Under the pieces are notes generated by a model. The model saw nothing but the letters and a program-made list of their open reading frames with translations. It was not told the DNA's origin and did not search any database. This document shows, in pieces, positions 8,543 through 15,866 of a stretch of DNA of 30,708 bases (position 1 is its first letter; each line of letters begins with the position of its first letter). The translations under genes were made by a program, and so were the position numbers. Origin of the DNA: GCA-2697345 sp045565015. GTDB lineage: Bacteria > Pseudomonadota > Alphaproteobacteria > Rhodobacterales > Rhodobacteraceae. Location: NCBI GenBank assembly GCA_045565015.1, contig JBJLGD010000031.1:1-30708 (forward strand). Reading direction: 5' to 3'.

Positions 8543-9118
8543 ATGAATAAAGGTAAACCAGTGATTTTACAAAGACGGTCTGAGGCAGAGGTACGATCAT
8601 TAATAATTAAAGCCGGACGTGGGACTGGATTATCGCTTGGGCACTCCATCGAAATGTCTGATTTAACACCCAAGCTTATGTCTGACTTAGAACTCATGTT
8701 TATGATAGTTGATGTGCTTTCTGAAGATCATCAACAAATAAAGGCTGAGGTTTCCGGTAAAAAAATTCTAATAAAAAATGCTAAGTTTGCTATGTGTGGT
8801 CCGATATTAGTTGATAGCCTCATGTCTGATTTCGAGGAAGTAATATTAGAGGAGTTAAAATGGCCGGCACTTTTACGGATACTTCTAATTACTTCTCAAG
8901 AAAAATATGGAGTATTTTTTAAAATTGATGAAATTGATGAACGTCATTTAAGTATTAAGCTATCCGAAAAGAATTTCTTTTCAGCAGTTGGACCACCGCT
9001 ATCTATTCCAGTTAGCGTAATCAAATCATTGGAAAGAATGGCTAGTAAGACGTATGTCCCAGAATCTGATGTCTCGCGTCTAAAGGGTGCAGGAGCGGGT
9101 TTGACTGATAATGATTAA
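8543..9118 (+). CDS. DUF3726-family protein of unknown function
   Basis: This 191-residue protein resembles the alphaproteobacterial DUF3726 family. The N-terminus (SEAEVRSLIIKAGRGTGLS) fits the family opening. The C-terminus, with TYVPESDVSRLKGAGAGLTD, fits its characteristic ending of an alanine/glycine-rich run followed by DND. No catalytic motif, signal peptide or membrane helix is apparent, and the family has no established role. AGAAGGA just ahead of the ATG is a strong ribosome binding site. The gene lies 25 bases after the 551-residue gene and ends 10 bases from a convergent gene. The stop codon falls in the stem of a small dyad (9113-9119 with 9128-9134, loop of seven T and a C) that includes the stop of the opposing gene. 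Confidence 0.75.
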   Translation: MNKGKPVILQRRSEAEVRSLIIKAGRGTGLSLGHSIEMSDLTPKLMSDLELMFMIVDVLSEDHQQIKAEVSGKKILIKNAKFAMCGPILVDSLMSDFEEVILEELKWPALLRILLITSQEKYGVFFKIDEIDERHLSIKLSEKNFFSAVGPPLSIPVSVIKSLERMASKTYVPESDVSRLKGAGAGLTDND

Positions 9119-9128
9119 CTTTTTTTCG

Positions 9129-9485
9129 TTAATCGGATTCTGACTTAACTGTTAGCTTACCTGGTTCATATATACCCATCTGGGTGCTTTCATTGATAAC
9201 CAAATTTGGAAATCGCCACTCAAAAAACTTTTGGATAATCATAGCCATCCTATCGTTATCCTCTGAATTAGAGAACCAAATATTAACTTTTTTAGTTTCC
9301 CCTTCGTAAGGAATCTCAACTTCGAATTTTCCCTGCAATTCGTCAGGCCCAACATAATTTTCTGAAATATTTTCAGCCATAATAGCCAGAATTATATCCG
9401 GATGATCTTCCATACTGCATTGTGTCAGATGGATACCATTAGTATCTTTAATACTTTTGAATATAACTTCCTCAATGTTAGTCAT
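9129..9485 (-). CDS. small uncharacterised protein, 118 residues
   Basis: I do not recognise this protein. It is acidic and soluble, with no cysteine cluster apart from a single Cys, no membrane helix and no signal peptide. The sequence has an alternating pattern (GKFEVEIPYEGETKKVNIWF) typical of beta strands, followed by a helix (DRMAMIIQKFFEWRF). A strong ribosome binding site (GAGAGGGGA on the minus strand) sits just ahead of the start, which supports it as a real gene. It is the last gene of the leftward run that carries the apr genes, 30 bases after the metallophosphoesterase, so it is likely co-transcribed with them. Confidence 0.7.
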   Translation of the reverse strand: MTNIEEVIFKSIKDTNGIHLTQCSMEDHPDIILAIMAENISENYVGPDELQGKFEVEIPYEGETKKVNIWFSNSEDNDRMAMIIQKFFEWRFPNLVINESTQMGIYEPGKLTVKSESD

Positions 9486-9515
9486 TTTTATCCCCTCTCG
9501 AATAAAATTTTTAGT

Positions 9516-10292
9516 TTATCCAATTTGCAACTGCCGTGATACTGTTTCAAAGGTAGACCCAATTTGAATTTTATGAAGATGATATATTGGTTGATCTACT
9601 TTTTGGCAAACTGATGGTTTTTCATTGGATAAATCTAGCGCTATCGGAGGTGCAACGCTTCCTTTGAAAGAATAAATATCTTTACTAAAACTCCTATGTA
9701 TATGACCACAAAAAATACCGGCTATTTGTTTATGATTTTTTAATAAATTATAAAGTTTGTTTATACTAGTAGGCCTTTTATATTCAACTATGCGCTCTCC
9801 ATAGTTTGATACATCAAACGGAGGATGGTGCATGAATATTAAAGAAGGTTTTTCCGGTACTTGATTAAGAATTTTCTCAAGTATTTTAAGCTTTATTTTG
9901 TTAAGATCTCCTTTGGGTCCTGATGGTGCCAGGGAATCAAAAGAAATTAATCTTATTGGATATTCATCTACTGCGTAGATCATAAAATTATTATCAATCA
10001 GGTTTTTAAATTCAGCTGCATAGGCATTAATCATGTTTCTACTACCATCTCTATTACCTGGTGTCGGATAAAAAGGTATCTTTAGCTTACTTAGAATATT
10101 CCTTGCTAGGCAATATTCATCTGGAAGTCCGTTGTCAGTTAGATCACCAGTATGGATGACCACGTCGGGTATTACTGATAATGAGTTTATGTCTGCAACG
10201 CACTTTTTAAAGAAGTTTATTCGCTCTAAAGCTTTAATATCATTTGGTTTCGGTACTCTAATATGAGTATCGGAAATTTGTGCAATTAACAT
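9516..10292 (-). CDS. calcineurin-like metallophosphoesterase, class III cyclic-nucleotide phosphodiesterase (CpdA) type
   Basis: This 258-residue two-metal phosphoesterase has the complete family ligand set: DTH (Asp8, His10), GD (Asp50), GNRD (Asn80), HHPP (His155) and GHIH (His197, His199). This arrangement is typical of CpdA-like enzymes that hydrolyse cAMP or other nucleotide phosphodiesters. It has no signal peptide, so it should act in the cytoplasm. It begins 10 bases after the end of aprA, which strongly suggests the same transcript. In that setting a nucleotide by-product of APS metabolism is a conceivable substrate, but this is inference only. The family assignment is firm; the substrate is open. 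Confidence 0.85.
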   Translation of the reverse strand: MLIAQISDTHIRVPKPNDIKALERINFFKKCVADINSLSVIPDVVIHTGDLTDNGLPDEYCLARNILSKLKIPFYPTPGNRDGSRNMINAYAAEFKNLIDNNFMIYAVDEYPIRLISFDSLAPSGPKGDLNKIKLKILEKILNQVPEKPSLIFMHHPPFDVSNYGERIVEYKRPTSINKLYNLLKNHKQIAGIFCGHIHRSFSKDIYSFKGSVAPPIALDLSNEKPSVCQKVDQPIYHLHKIQIGSTFETVSRQLQIG

Positions 10293-10302
10293 GTATTGTG
10301 CT

Positions 10303-12138
10303 TTAGTCTACAATATGATGAACCGGTGCTTTTTCCATTTCATACTCATCGGTTTCAGAATTATACTTAGATAAGGTAAAACAGTGCCAATCTTTGTCAT
10401 CTAGTTGTGGATGATCACCTCTATAATAATATCCTGGCCAACGAGTTTCTTTTCTATACATTGTATGGTTAGCGACACACTCTGAAGCGATAACTCTATG
10501 ATGTAACTCCCAGGCTCTTTGCAATTGATGTAAACTATCAGCGCCTAAAAATGTTAAGTCTTCTTTAAGCATTTTTAGAAGTTCCATTCCACGTGTAAGC
10601 ATGGGCTCGTTGGTCATATATCTGGTACCTGCGCCTCCAACATATTCATCCATTATCTTTTCAAGTCTTTGAAGCCCGGATAAGGGTAATAAATAGCTTG
10701 GGGAGACAGTACCAGCAGTTATCTCATTACGTCCAACACGATAGGTTTCCAGAGGCTGATAAACGGCTTGCTTTAAACTTTCATATTCCTGTTCGCTTAC
10801 CTCGGGCTGATCTGTTCCTAGATCATTAATATACTTATTAGCTGCTTTGCCAGCTATTCGCCCTTCAGTAAATGACCCAGAAGAGAATTTATGTGGAGTT
10901 CCTCCAAGAGTATCTCCTGCCCCGAACAGTCCTTCTACTGTCATCATTCTATTATATCCCCATTGATACTCATCCGGAGCGTAATCTTCTGGACCACTAG
11001 ACCAAGCGCCCGAGCACGTGGCATGGGAGCCCATAACGTAGGGTTCTGACATAACAAGTTCTGGATTGGTTTCCTTGGGATCAATATTATTTGCTGCCCA
11101 GACGACTGCTTGACCAATTGTCATCCCCAGAAAGTTTTCCCATCCAATTACTTCTTTATGAGGATCCTTAAATGCTTCTTTGGTTACCATCCGAATCGGT
11201 CCACGACCTGCTTCAACTTCTTTCAAAAATGCATGATTCCTCAGACATGTGGGAACTGGTTCATGATTAACATAATCTCCGACCATTTCTTCAATGGAGT
11301 CTCGCCACGTAGGCTCATAAGCCTTCCCATAAGCATTCTCAGTAGTTGTTTTTAAGTGAAGAAAATATGCTCCTACTGGTCCATAACCGTCTTTAAAGCG
11401 AGTTAAAACTATACGGTTTTCCATTTGTGTCATCTTTGCACCGGTTAAAATAGGTAAGGCATATGCAGAAGCACTACTCCACGGTGCGTACCAGGTTCTT
11501 CCCATACCTTCACCAACAGCGTGTGGCTTGAAAATGTGTGATGCTCCGCCAGCGGCAACAATTACTGCTTTGGACCTAAATACATAAAAATCACCAGTCC
11601 TCACATTGAATCCGACAGCACCAGCAACTCTATTTGTCTTTTTCTTATCCATCAGAAGATGGGTAACCATAATCCTGTTGTAAACCTCGGTTGCTGCTTT
11701 TCTAGCGGCCTCAGCAACTATTGGTTTGTAACTCTCTCCATGGATCATTATTTGCCATTTACCTTCTCTTTGATAACGACCAGTTTCAGGGTCTGCCATT
11801 ATTGGAAGGCCCCACTCTTCAAATTTATGAACCGTTGAGTCCACATGCCGACCAATGTCATAACCTAAATCTTCTCTTACAAGCCCCATTAAGTCATTAC
11901 GTTGATATCTTACATAATCCTCTGGAGTATTCTCATTCCATTGCATACCCATGTAGCAATTTATAGCGTACAAGCCTTGGGCAACGGCTCCACTGCGCTC
12001 AATATTTGCTTTTTCAACTACAACTACCTTTTTATCTCTTCCCCAATAGCGTGATTCGTATGCTGCTCCGCAACCACCAAAACCACCACCGATTACTAAA
12101 ATATCGGAGTCAACATATACTGTCTTTCTTCGAGCCAT
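10303..12138 (-). CDS. aprA: adenylylsulfate (APS) reductase subunit alpha, probably working in the sulfite-oxidising direction
   Basis: AprA is the FAD subunit that interconverts APS with sulfite plus AMP. The 611 residues hold an N-terminal dinucleotide-binding motif (VIGGGFGGCGAAYE, about 15-28) and the fumarate-reductase-like FAD fold. Residues matching the known active-site Arg and His are present: Arg247 in NRIVLTRFKDGYGP and His372 in MGSHATCSGAW. The final part (KDWHCFTLSKYNSETDEYEMEK) is the usual AprA tail. The start codon overlaps the aprB stop (TAATG), which indicates translational coupling. Because sat, aprM and a sulfite-producing xsc lie in the same run, while no dsrAB or other dissimilatory sulfate-reduction genes are present, the oxidative direction is favoured. 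Confidence 0.95.
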   Translation of the reverse strand: MARRKTVYVDSDILVIGGGFGGCGAAYESRYWGRDKKVVVVEKANIERSGAVAQGLYAINCYMGMQWNENTPEDYVRYQRNDLMGLVREDLGYDIGRHVDSTVHKFEEWGLPIMADPETGRYQREGKWQIMIHGESYKPIVAEAARKAATEVYNRIMVTHLLMDKKKTNRVAGAVGFNVRTGDFYVFRSKAVIVAAGGASHIFKPHAVGEGMGRTWYAPWSSASAYALPILTGAKMTQMENRIVLTRFKDGYGPVGAYFLHLKTTTENAYGKAYEPTWRDSIEEMVGDYVNHEPVPTCLRNHAFLKEVEAGRGPIRMVTKEAFKDPHKEVIGWENFLGMTIGQAVVWAANNIDPKETNPELVMSEPYVMGSHATCSGAWSSGPEDYAPDEYQWGYNRMMTVEGLFGAGDTLGGTPHKFSSGSFTEGRIAGKAANKYINDLGTDQPEVSEQEYESLKQAVYQPLETYRVGRNEITAGTVSPSYLLPLSGLQRLEKIMDEYVGGAGTRYMTNEPMLTRGMELLKMLKEDLTFLGADSLHQLQRAWELHHRVIASECVANHTMYRKETRWPGYYYRGDHPQLDDKDWHCFTLSKYNSETDEYEMEKAPVHHIVD

Positions 12139-12602
12139 TATAAGACTCCTTCTTTAAATTTGTCCCGAGAAATAGTTGGTAACCCACCATCTATTTTTAA
12201 ATACTCTGGTTCATGTGCTAGTTCTTGCGAGTTAAGGTCTTCTATCGATGGCGGGTCATATTCATCTGCAGATTTTATTGACCCCCATGGAGTAGTTCTT
12301 ATTGGTGAAACAAAATCCTTAACTCTGCCATCCCTAAATTTAAGTTTCCAAGATATTGTGCCTTTGTCTTCTTCTCTTAGAACTCTGACGCTGTGTCCCA
12401 TGGGAGCAAAGTCAGCATATCCTCTAACGTCAATTGCATTTTGAGGACAAGCTTTAACACAAGAATAGCATTCCCAGCAGAAGTTGGGTTCGATATTTAC
12501 TGCTCTGCGTGTTACTGGGTCGATATGCATAATATCTGATGGGCATATATCAACGCAGTGTCCGCAGCCATCGCAGCTGGTCATATAAACAAATGTGGGC
12601 AT
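12138..12602 (-). CDS. aprB: adenylylsulfate reductase subunit beta, two [4Fe-4S] ferredoxin
   Basis: AprB is the iron-sulfur subunit that carries electrons between AprA and the membrane. The 154-residue length is typical. Cluster 1 ligands are Cys10, 13, 16 and 20 (CDGCGHCVDIC). Cluster 2 ligands are Cys42, 45, 48 and 52 (CWECYSCVKAC). Trp44, between the cluster-2 cysteines, matches the conserved Trp of the family. A C-terminal tail wraps AprA in known structures, and here it runs from about residue 95 to the end. Its stop overlaps the aprA start by one base. It follows aprM by 50 bases. Confidence 0.95.
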   Translation of the reverse strand: MPTFVYMTSCDGCGHCVDICPSDIMHIDPVTRRAVNIEPNFCWECYSCVKACPQNAIDVRGYADFAPMGHSVRVLREEDKGTISWKLKFRDGRVKDFVSPIRTTPWGSIKSADEYDPPSIEDLNSQELAHEPEYLKIDGGLPTISRDKFKEGVL

Positions 12603-12652
12603 GGTTAGTTAAACTCCTGTGAAAGATCTATTTAATTTTATTTATGTTTTTT

Positions 12653-13438
12653 CTAATAGTTGTGTGTGTGTCGGTTTGCTTTCCCATAAATAGATGGACT
12701 ATCTGCTGGTTTGGGTAAATTTCGACGACCTCCGTTGGCTATTGCCAGATTCTTTTGATAAGCGGCAGCAGGTTTGAAGAACATATGTGAAAATTTTGAC
12801 CATGGCACGGACCCGAAGAATACGAATGTTGCTAACAAGTAAAGTCCCAGTAAAAGGATTGACCATGCACTGCCAGATCCTTGAAGAAATGCCCATATCA
12901 AACCCAGGGTTACGCTGGCCATTAAAGAAACGACAAAAAGGTCTGCTCTTACTAATCTAAATGGAGAGTGCCCTTCCGCAGAAACGTCGACTCTAATAAA
13001 AAACCAAAACCAATATCCACCGATACAAACCATTAAACCTCCAAGCCACCACAAATTAGGGAGTATTTTCGGAGTGTCTACACCGGGAATTGAATAACAA
13101 AATACCATTATAACAGTGGTAACAACATAAATGATAAATCCGTACATTGTTAGAAGATGTGCTATTCTACGCCGGGTACTACAAAACTCTCCAGATGTAA
13201 GGACATCGTGCGCAGTTGTTTTCGCTATAACAGTAAGCTTTTCACCAGCGCTAACTGATTTTGTGGCTGTCGATTTGCTTTTCTTCACTAGCTGAAAAAA
13301 ATACTTTGCACTTCCTTTATGAATAATATCGAATAATGTGCCACCCGCAACGAAGACGATCATTAGTATAACAAATGATTGCATTACTATCGCTGGAACG
13401 GATGAAGAAAGTTGAGTAAACGGGTTTATGTCAAACAT
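12653..13438 (-). CDS. aprM: AprM, membrane anchor and electron-transfer protein for AprBA
   Basis: This 261-residue integral membrane protein has about five predicted helices (near residues 15-37, 97-116, 129-149, 166-187 and 190-210). Histidines in RRIAHLLTMYG (His94) and PWSKFSHMFFKP (His218) sit in contexts typical of heme b ligands in the NarI/DsrM/HdrE group. AprM is known beside aprBA in several sulfur oxidisers and in SAR11, where it is proposed to pass electrons from AprBA to the quinone pool. It takes the place of the QmoABC complex used elsewhere; no qmo genes are seen here. AGGGA precedes the start. The heme assignment is inferred from motifs. Confidence 0.85.
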   Translation of the reverse strand: MFDINPFTQLSSSVPAIVMQSFVILMIVFVAGGTLFDIIHKGSAKYFFQLVKKSKSTATKSVSAGEKLTVIAKTTAHDVLTSGEFCSTRRRIAHLLTMYGFIIYVVTTVIMVFCYSIPGVDTPKILPNLWWLGGLMVCIGGYWFWFFIRVDVSAEGHSPFRLVRADLFVVSLMASVTLGLIWAFLQGSGSAWSILLLGLYLLATFVFFGSVPWSKFSHMFFKPAAAYQKNLAIANGGRRNLPKPADSPSIYGKANRHTHNY

Positions 13439-13500
13439 TTATGTATTCCCTGACTTTAATTCGTGATTTAGTAAACTGCTCGGTATTTTTGTTATTAAAA

Positions 13501-14664
13501 CTATCTCTCTTTATAATAATATCCTTGTAGAATTTCAAGGACTTCGGGACGACTAAATTCCAAGGGAACAGTCTCGTTATTTATTAACATTTCCCTTAGT
13601 CTAGTACCTGAAACATTTAACCTATCTGATTCATTATGGGGACAAGTTCTGCCTGTAGCCATTCCATTACACTTGTAACAATAGAAGGTTATATCAATTT
13701 TTATCGCTTGGGTTTTTAAATCTTCTGATGAAATTTCGTCAAATATTTTATGAGCGTCAAATGGTCCATAGTAATTTCCTACACCGGCATGGTCACGCCC
13801 GACTACTAGATGTGAGCATCCAAAATTTTGTCTGAATACTGCATGCAATAATGCCTCTCTTGGCCCTCCGTAACGCATTTCGATTGGATAGCCTGCTTGG
13901 ACCACCGTTCCTGGAACAAAATAATTTTTTACTAAACTGTCAATTGCCTTGACCCTAACACCTGCAGGAATATCTCCTGGTTTTAATGCTCCAAGAACCT
14001 GATGAATTAACAGACCATCGCAAAGTTCTACAGCTATTTTGGCCAAATATTCGTGACTTCTATGCATAGGATTTCGTGTTTGAAATGCAGCCACACTGGA
14101 CCAACCATTTTTTTCAAACAAGGCCCGCGTCTCTTCAGGCTTAAAATAGAGACCTTTGTACGTTTTGGGGTAATGGTCTTCATCAAATACTTTTACTGGG
14201 CCCGATAAATTTATTTCACCTTGTTCAAGAACTTTAGACACACCCGGATGTTTATCATCGTCTGTATGAAAAACATTTTTAGTTTCAAAGACTTTATCGA
14301 TTTGATACTTCTGTTCAACTACAATTGTACCAAATAATTTGTCCTCACTGTTTACCAAAGCGACTTCGTCGCCAATACTTATCGAGTTACTAATGTCTTT
14401 GGTCGTTGATAAAGTTATTGGTATTGGCCAGAATAACCCATTCTCTAGGCTCATATCCATACAACAACTACGCCAATCTTCTTCTCCCATGAAGCCAGTC
14501 AAAGGTGTGTAGGCCCCCATCGCGAGCATTAATAAGTCCGAAAGTTCCCTAGAAGTTAGGGGCACTCGGGTCATACTATTCGCGCGCTTTTTTTCCTCCT
14601 CTTGAATTTTTGGTGATACAAGAAGGGGCATTAACCTTCCTCCACCATGAGGTTTTACTAGCAT
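13501..14664 (-). CDS. sat: ATP sulfurylase (sulfate adenylyltransferase), homo-oligomeric type
   Basis: Sat interconverts ATP plus sulfate with APS plus pyrophosphate; here it probably makes ATP and sulfate from APS. The 387-residue length fits the single-subunit dissimilatory type. The active-site motif QTRNPMHRSH is at 195-204, with Arg197, His201 and His204. A second motif GRDHAGVG is at 289-296. A probable zinc site is formed by Cys329, Cys332, Cys341 and His343 (CYKCN...CPH), as in dissimilatory ATP sulfurylases. There is no APS kinase domain. It lies 62 bases ahead of aprM in the same direction. AAGGAA supports the start. Confidence 0.95.
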   Translation of the reverse strand: MLVKPHGGGRLMPLLVSPKIQEEEKKRANSMTRVPLTSRELSDLLMLAMGAYTPLTGFMGEEDWRSCCMDMSLENGLFWPIPITLSTTKDISNSISIGDEVALVNSEDKLFGTIVVEQKYQIDKVFETKNVFHTDDDKHPGVSKVLEQGEINLSGPVKVFDEDHYPKTYKGLYFKPEETRALFEKNGWSSVAAFQTRNPMHRSHEYLAKIAVELCDGLLIHQVLGALKPGDIPAGVRVKAIDSLVKNYFVPGTVVQAGYPIEMRYGGPREALLHAVFRQNFGCSHLVVGRDHAGVGNYYGPFDAHKIFDEISSEDLKTQAIKIDITFYCYKCNGMATGRTCPHNESDRLNVSGTRLREMLINNETVPLEFSRPEVLEILQGYYYKER

Positions 14665-14839
14665 GAGGGAAATTCCTTAAAAAGCTTAGATTTAACTGTT
14701 AGTAATTTTTGAAAACAGCCCCTAACAAAGAAAGGAAATTCAATATCTTGTCAATGGAATATTAAGTCTGCTTTGTCTTCGTTCGGTGTGTTTTGTTGTC
14801 GCACCGGCTTCTCTATACAATGATCGTGGTAATTGAAGA
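14665..14839 (-). promoter_or_regulatory. sat-apr upstream region with a candidate -35 box and a hairpin
   Basis: This is the longest gap inside the leftward run (175 bases), between pta and sat, so a separate sat-apr promoter is plausible. An exact TTGACA (minus strand, at 14749-14754) would serve as a -35 box, but the -10 at 17 bases is poor. A dyad of CGGTGTG 14784-14790 with CGCACCG 14800-14806 (one G-T pair, 9-base loop) could be a hairpin or binding site. It has no T-run on either side, so it is not a standard terminator. Confidence 0.25.
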
Positions 14840-15790
14840 TTATATCTTTTTTATTTTTATTGCCTTTGCGGCTAAAGCAATCGACGCAACTCTTGCCACT
14901 GGCGGATCCGCTCTACTTGTAAGTAATAGAGGTATCTTTGCACCGAGTACGATCCCTGCTGCACATCCTCCTGAGAGATATACCAATGATTTAAAAAGAG
15001 TGTTCCCTGATACTATGTCTGGAACTATGATTGAATCTGCTTTTCCTGTAACTGGATCTTGATTTAAATCTTTTGCTATAGCCGCTTGATTGGACAAAAT
15101 CGTATCCAATGCTAGTGGTCCCGAAAATGTTGCACTTGGTATATTAGCGGAACACCAATCCGAAAGTTCTTTAGCTTCTATTGAAGAGGGAACTGATCTT
15201 ATTACAGACTCTGTCGCAGATAAGAACGCAATTTTTGGATTCTTATTTCCTAGGGTTTTAAGTAACTTCACTGAATGGAATGCTGCATCTTTTCTTGTCT
15301 GGATATCTGGAGTAACATTAATAGCGGCATCTGAAATTAAGAGTGGTTTGCCACCGTTTGGATGGGTAATATAAAATATGTGTACTAATCTTTTTTCTGT
15401 CAATAGCTCTGCGTTTTTGGCAATTACAGCTTTGATAAACAAATCGGTATGGACTTGTCCTTTCATTAGTATGTCAACTGATTTAGTACCAGCTAACTTC
15501 GCACCAATTTCGGTAGCTTCCTGTTCACAATCTGCATTGATAACATCAAATTGAGATATATCCCATTGAAGTTCTTCTGCTATCGATCTTATCTTTCTTA
15601 TTTGACCGATTAATACTGGTGTCATGATATTTTTTAATAATGCTTCCTTCGCTGAAACCATTGGCAGTATGTGGTCTGCCCCTACTATCGCGATTTTTGG
15701 CTTTTTCTTTTTTGTATTTCTATCATGCTCTAGCAATTCAGTTGGAAAATTAGGTATTAGCGGTGAAATAAACGGTGACTCGTCTGCCAT
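14840..15790 (-). CDS. pta: phosphate acetyltransferase
   Basis: Pta converts the acetyl phosphate released by Xsc to acetyl-CoA. The 316 residues form the phosphate acetyl/butyryltransferase fold. Recognisable elements are KIAIVGADH, DILMKGQVHTD, ITHPNGGKPLLISDAAINV, a FSGPLALD stretch, and the C-terminal SGGCAAGIVLGAKIPLLLTSRAD. It resembles the short Pta/Ptb form without the N-terminal DRTGG domain. The position directly after xsc (76 bases) is the classic arrangement for sulfonate degradation and decides in favour of the acetyl substrate. A ribosome binding site AAGG lies 7 bases before the ATG. Confidence 0.9.
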   Translation of the reverse strand: MADESPFISPLIPNFPTELLEHDRNTKKKKPKIAIVGADHILPMVSAKEALLKNIMTPVLIGQIRKIRSIAEELQWDISQFDVINADCEQEATEIGAKLAGTKSVDILMKGQVHTDLFIKAVIAKNAELLTEKRLVHIFYITHPNGGKPLLISDAAINVTPDIQTRKDAAFHSVKLLKTLGNKNPKIAFLSATESVIRSVPSSIEAKELSDWCSANIPSATFSGPLALDTILSNQAAIAKDLNQDPVTGKADSIIVPDIVSGNTLFKSLVYLSGGCAAGIVLGAKIPLLLTSRADPPVARVASIALAAKAIKIKKI

Positions 15791-15866
15791 AAAAAAACCT
15801 TTTCCGTTTTAGTCTTAGGTTAAGCCAGTGAATATTATATCTAAATGTATTTACTAACCTTGGTGT

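Noticed and set aside
9113..9134. Bidirectional terminator between the DUF3726 gene and the small convergent gene
   Set aside because: GATTAAC/GTTAATC pair, but the T-run lies in the loop and the stem is AT-rich, so it does not have terminator form.
11110..11966. Plus-strand reading frames inside aprA
   Set aside because: They are shadows of aprA, low-complexity and without ribosome binding sites.
14793..15812. Plus-strand reading frames across pta
   Set aside because: They are antisense to a clear Pta gene; their hydrophobic look comes from the complementary codons.
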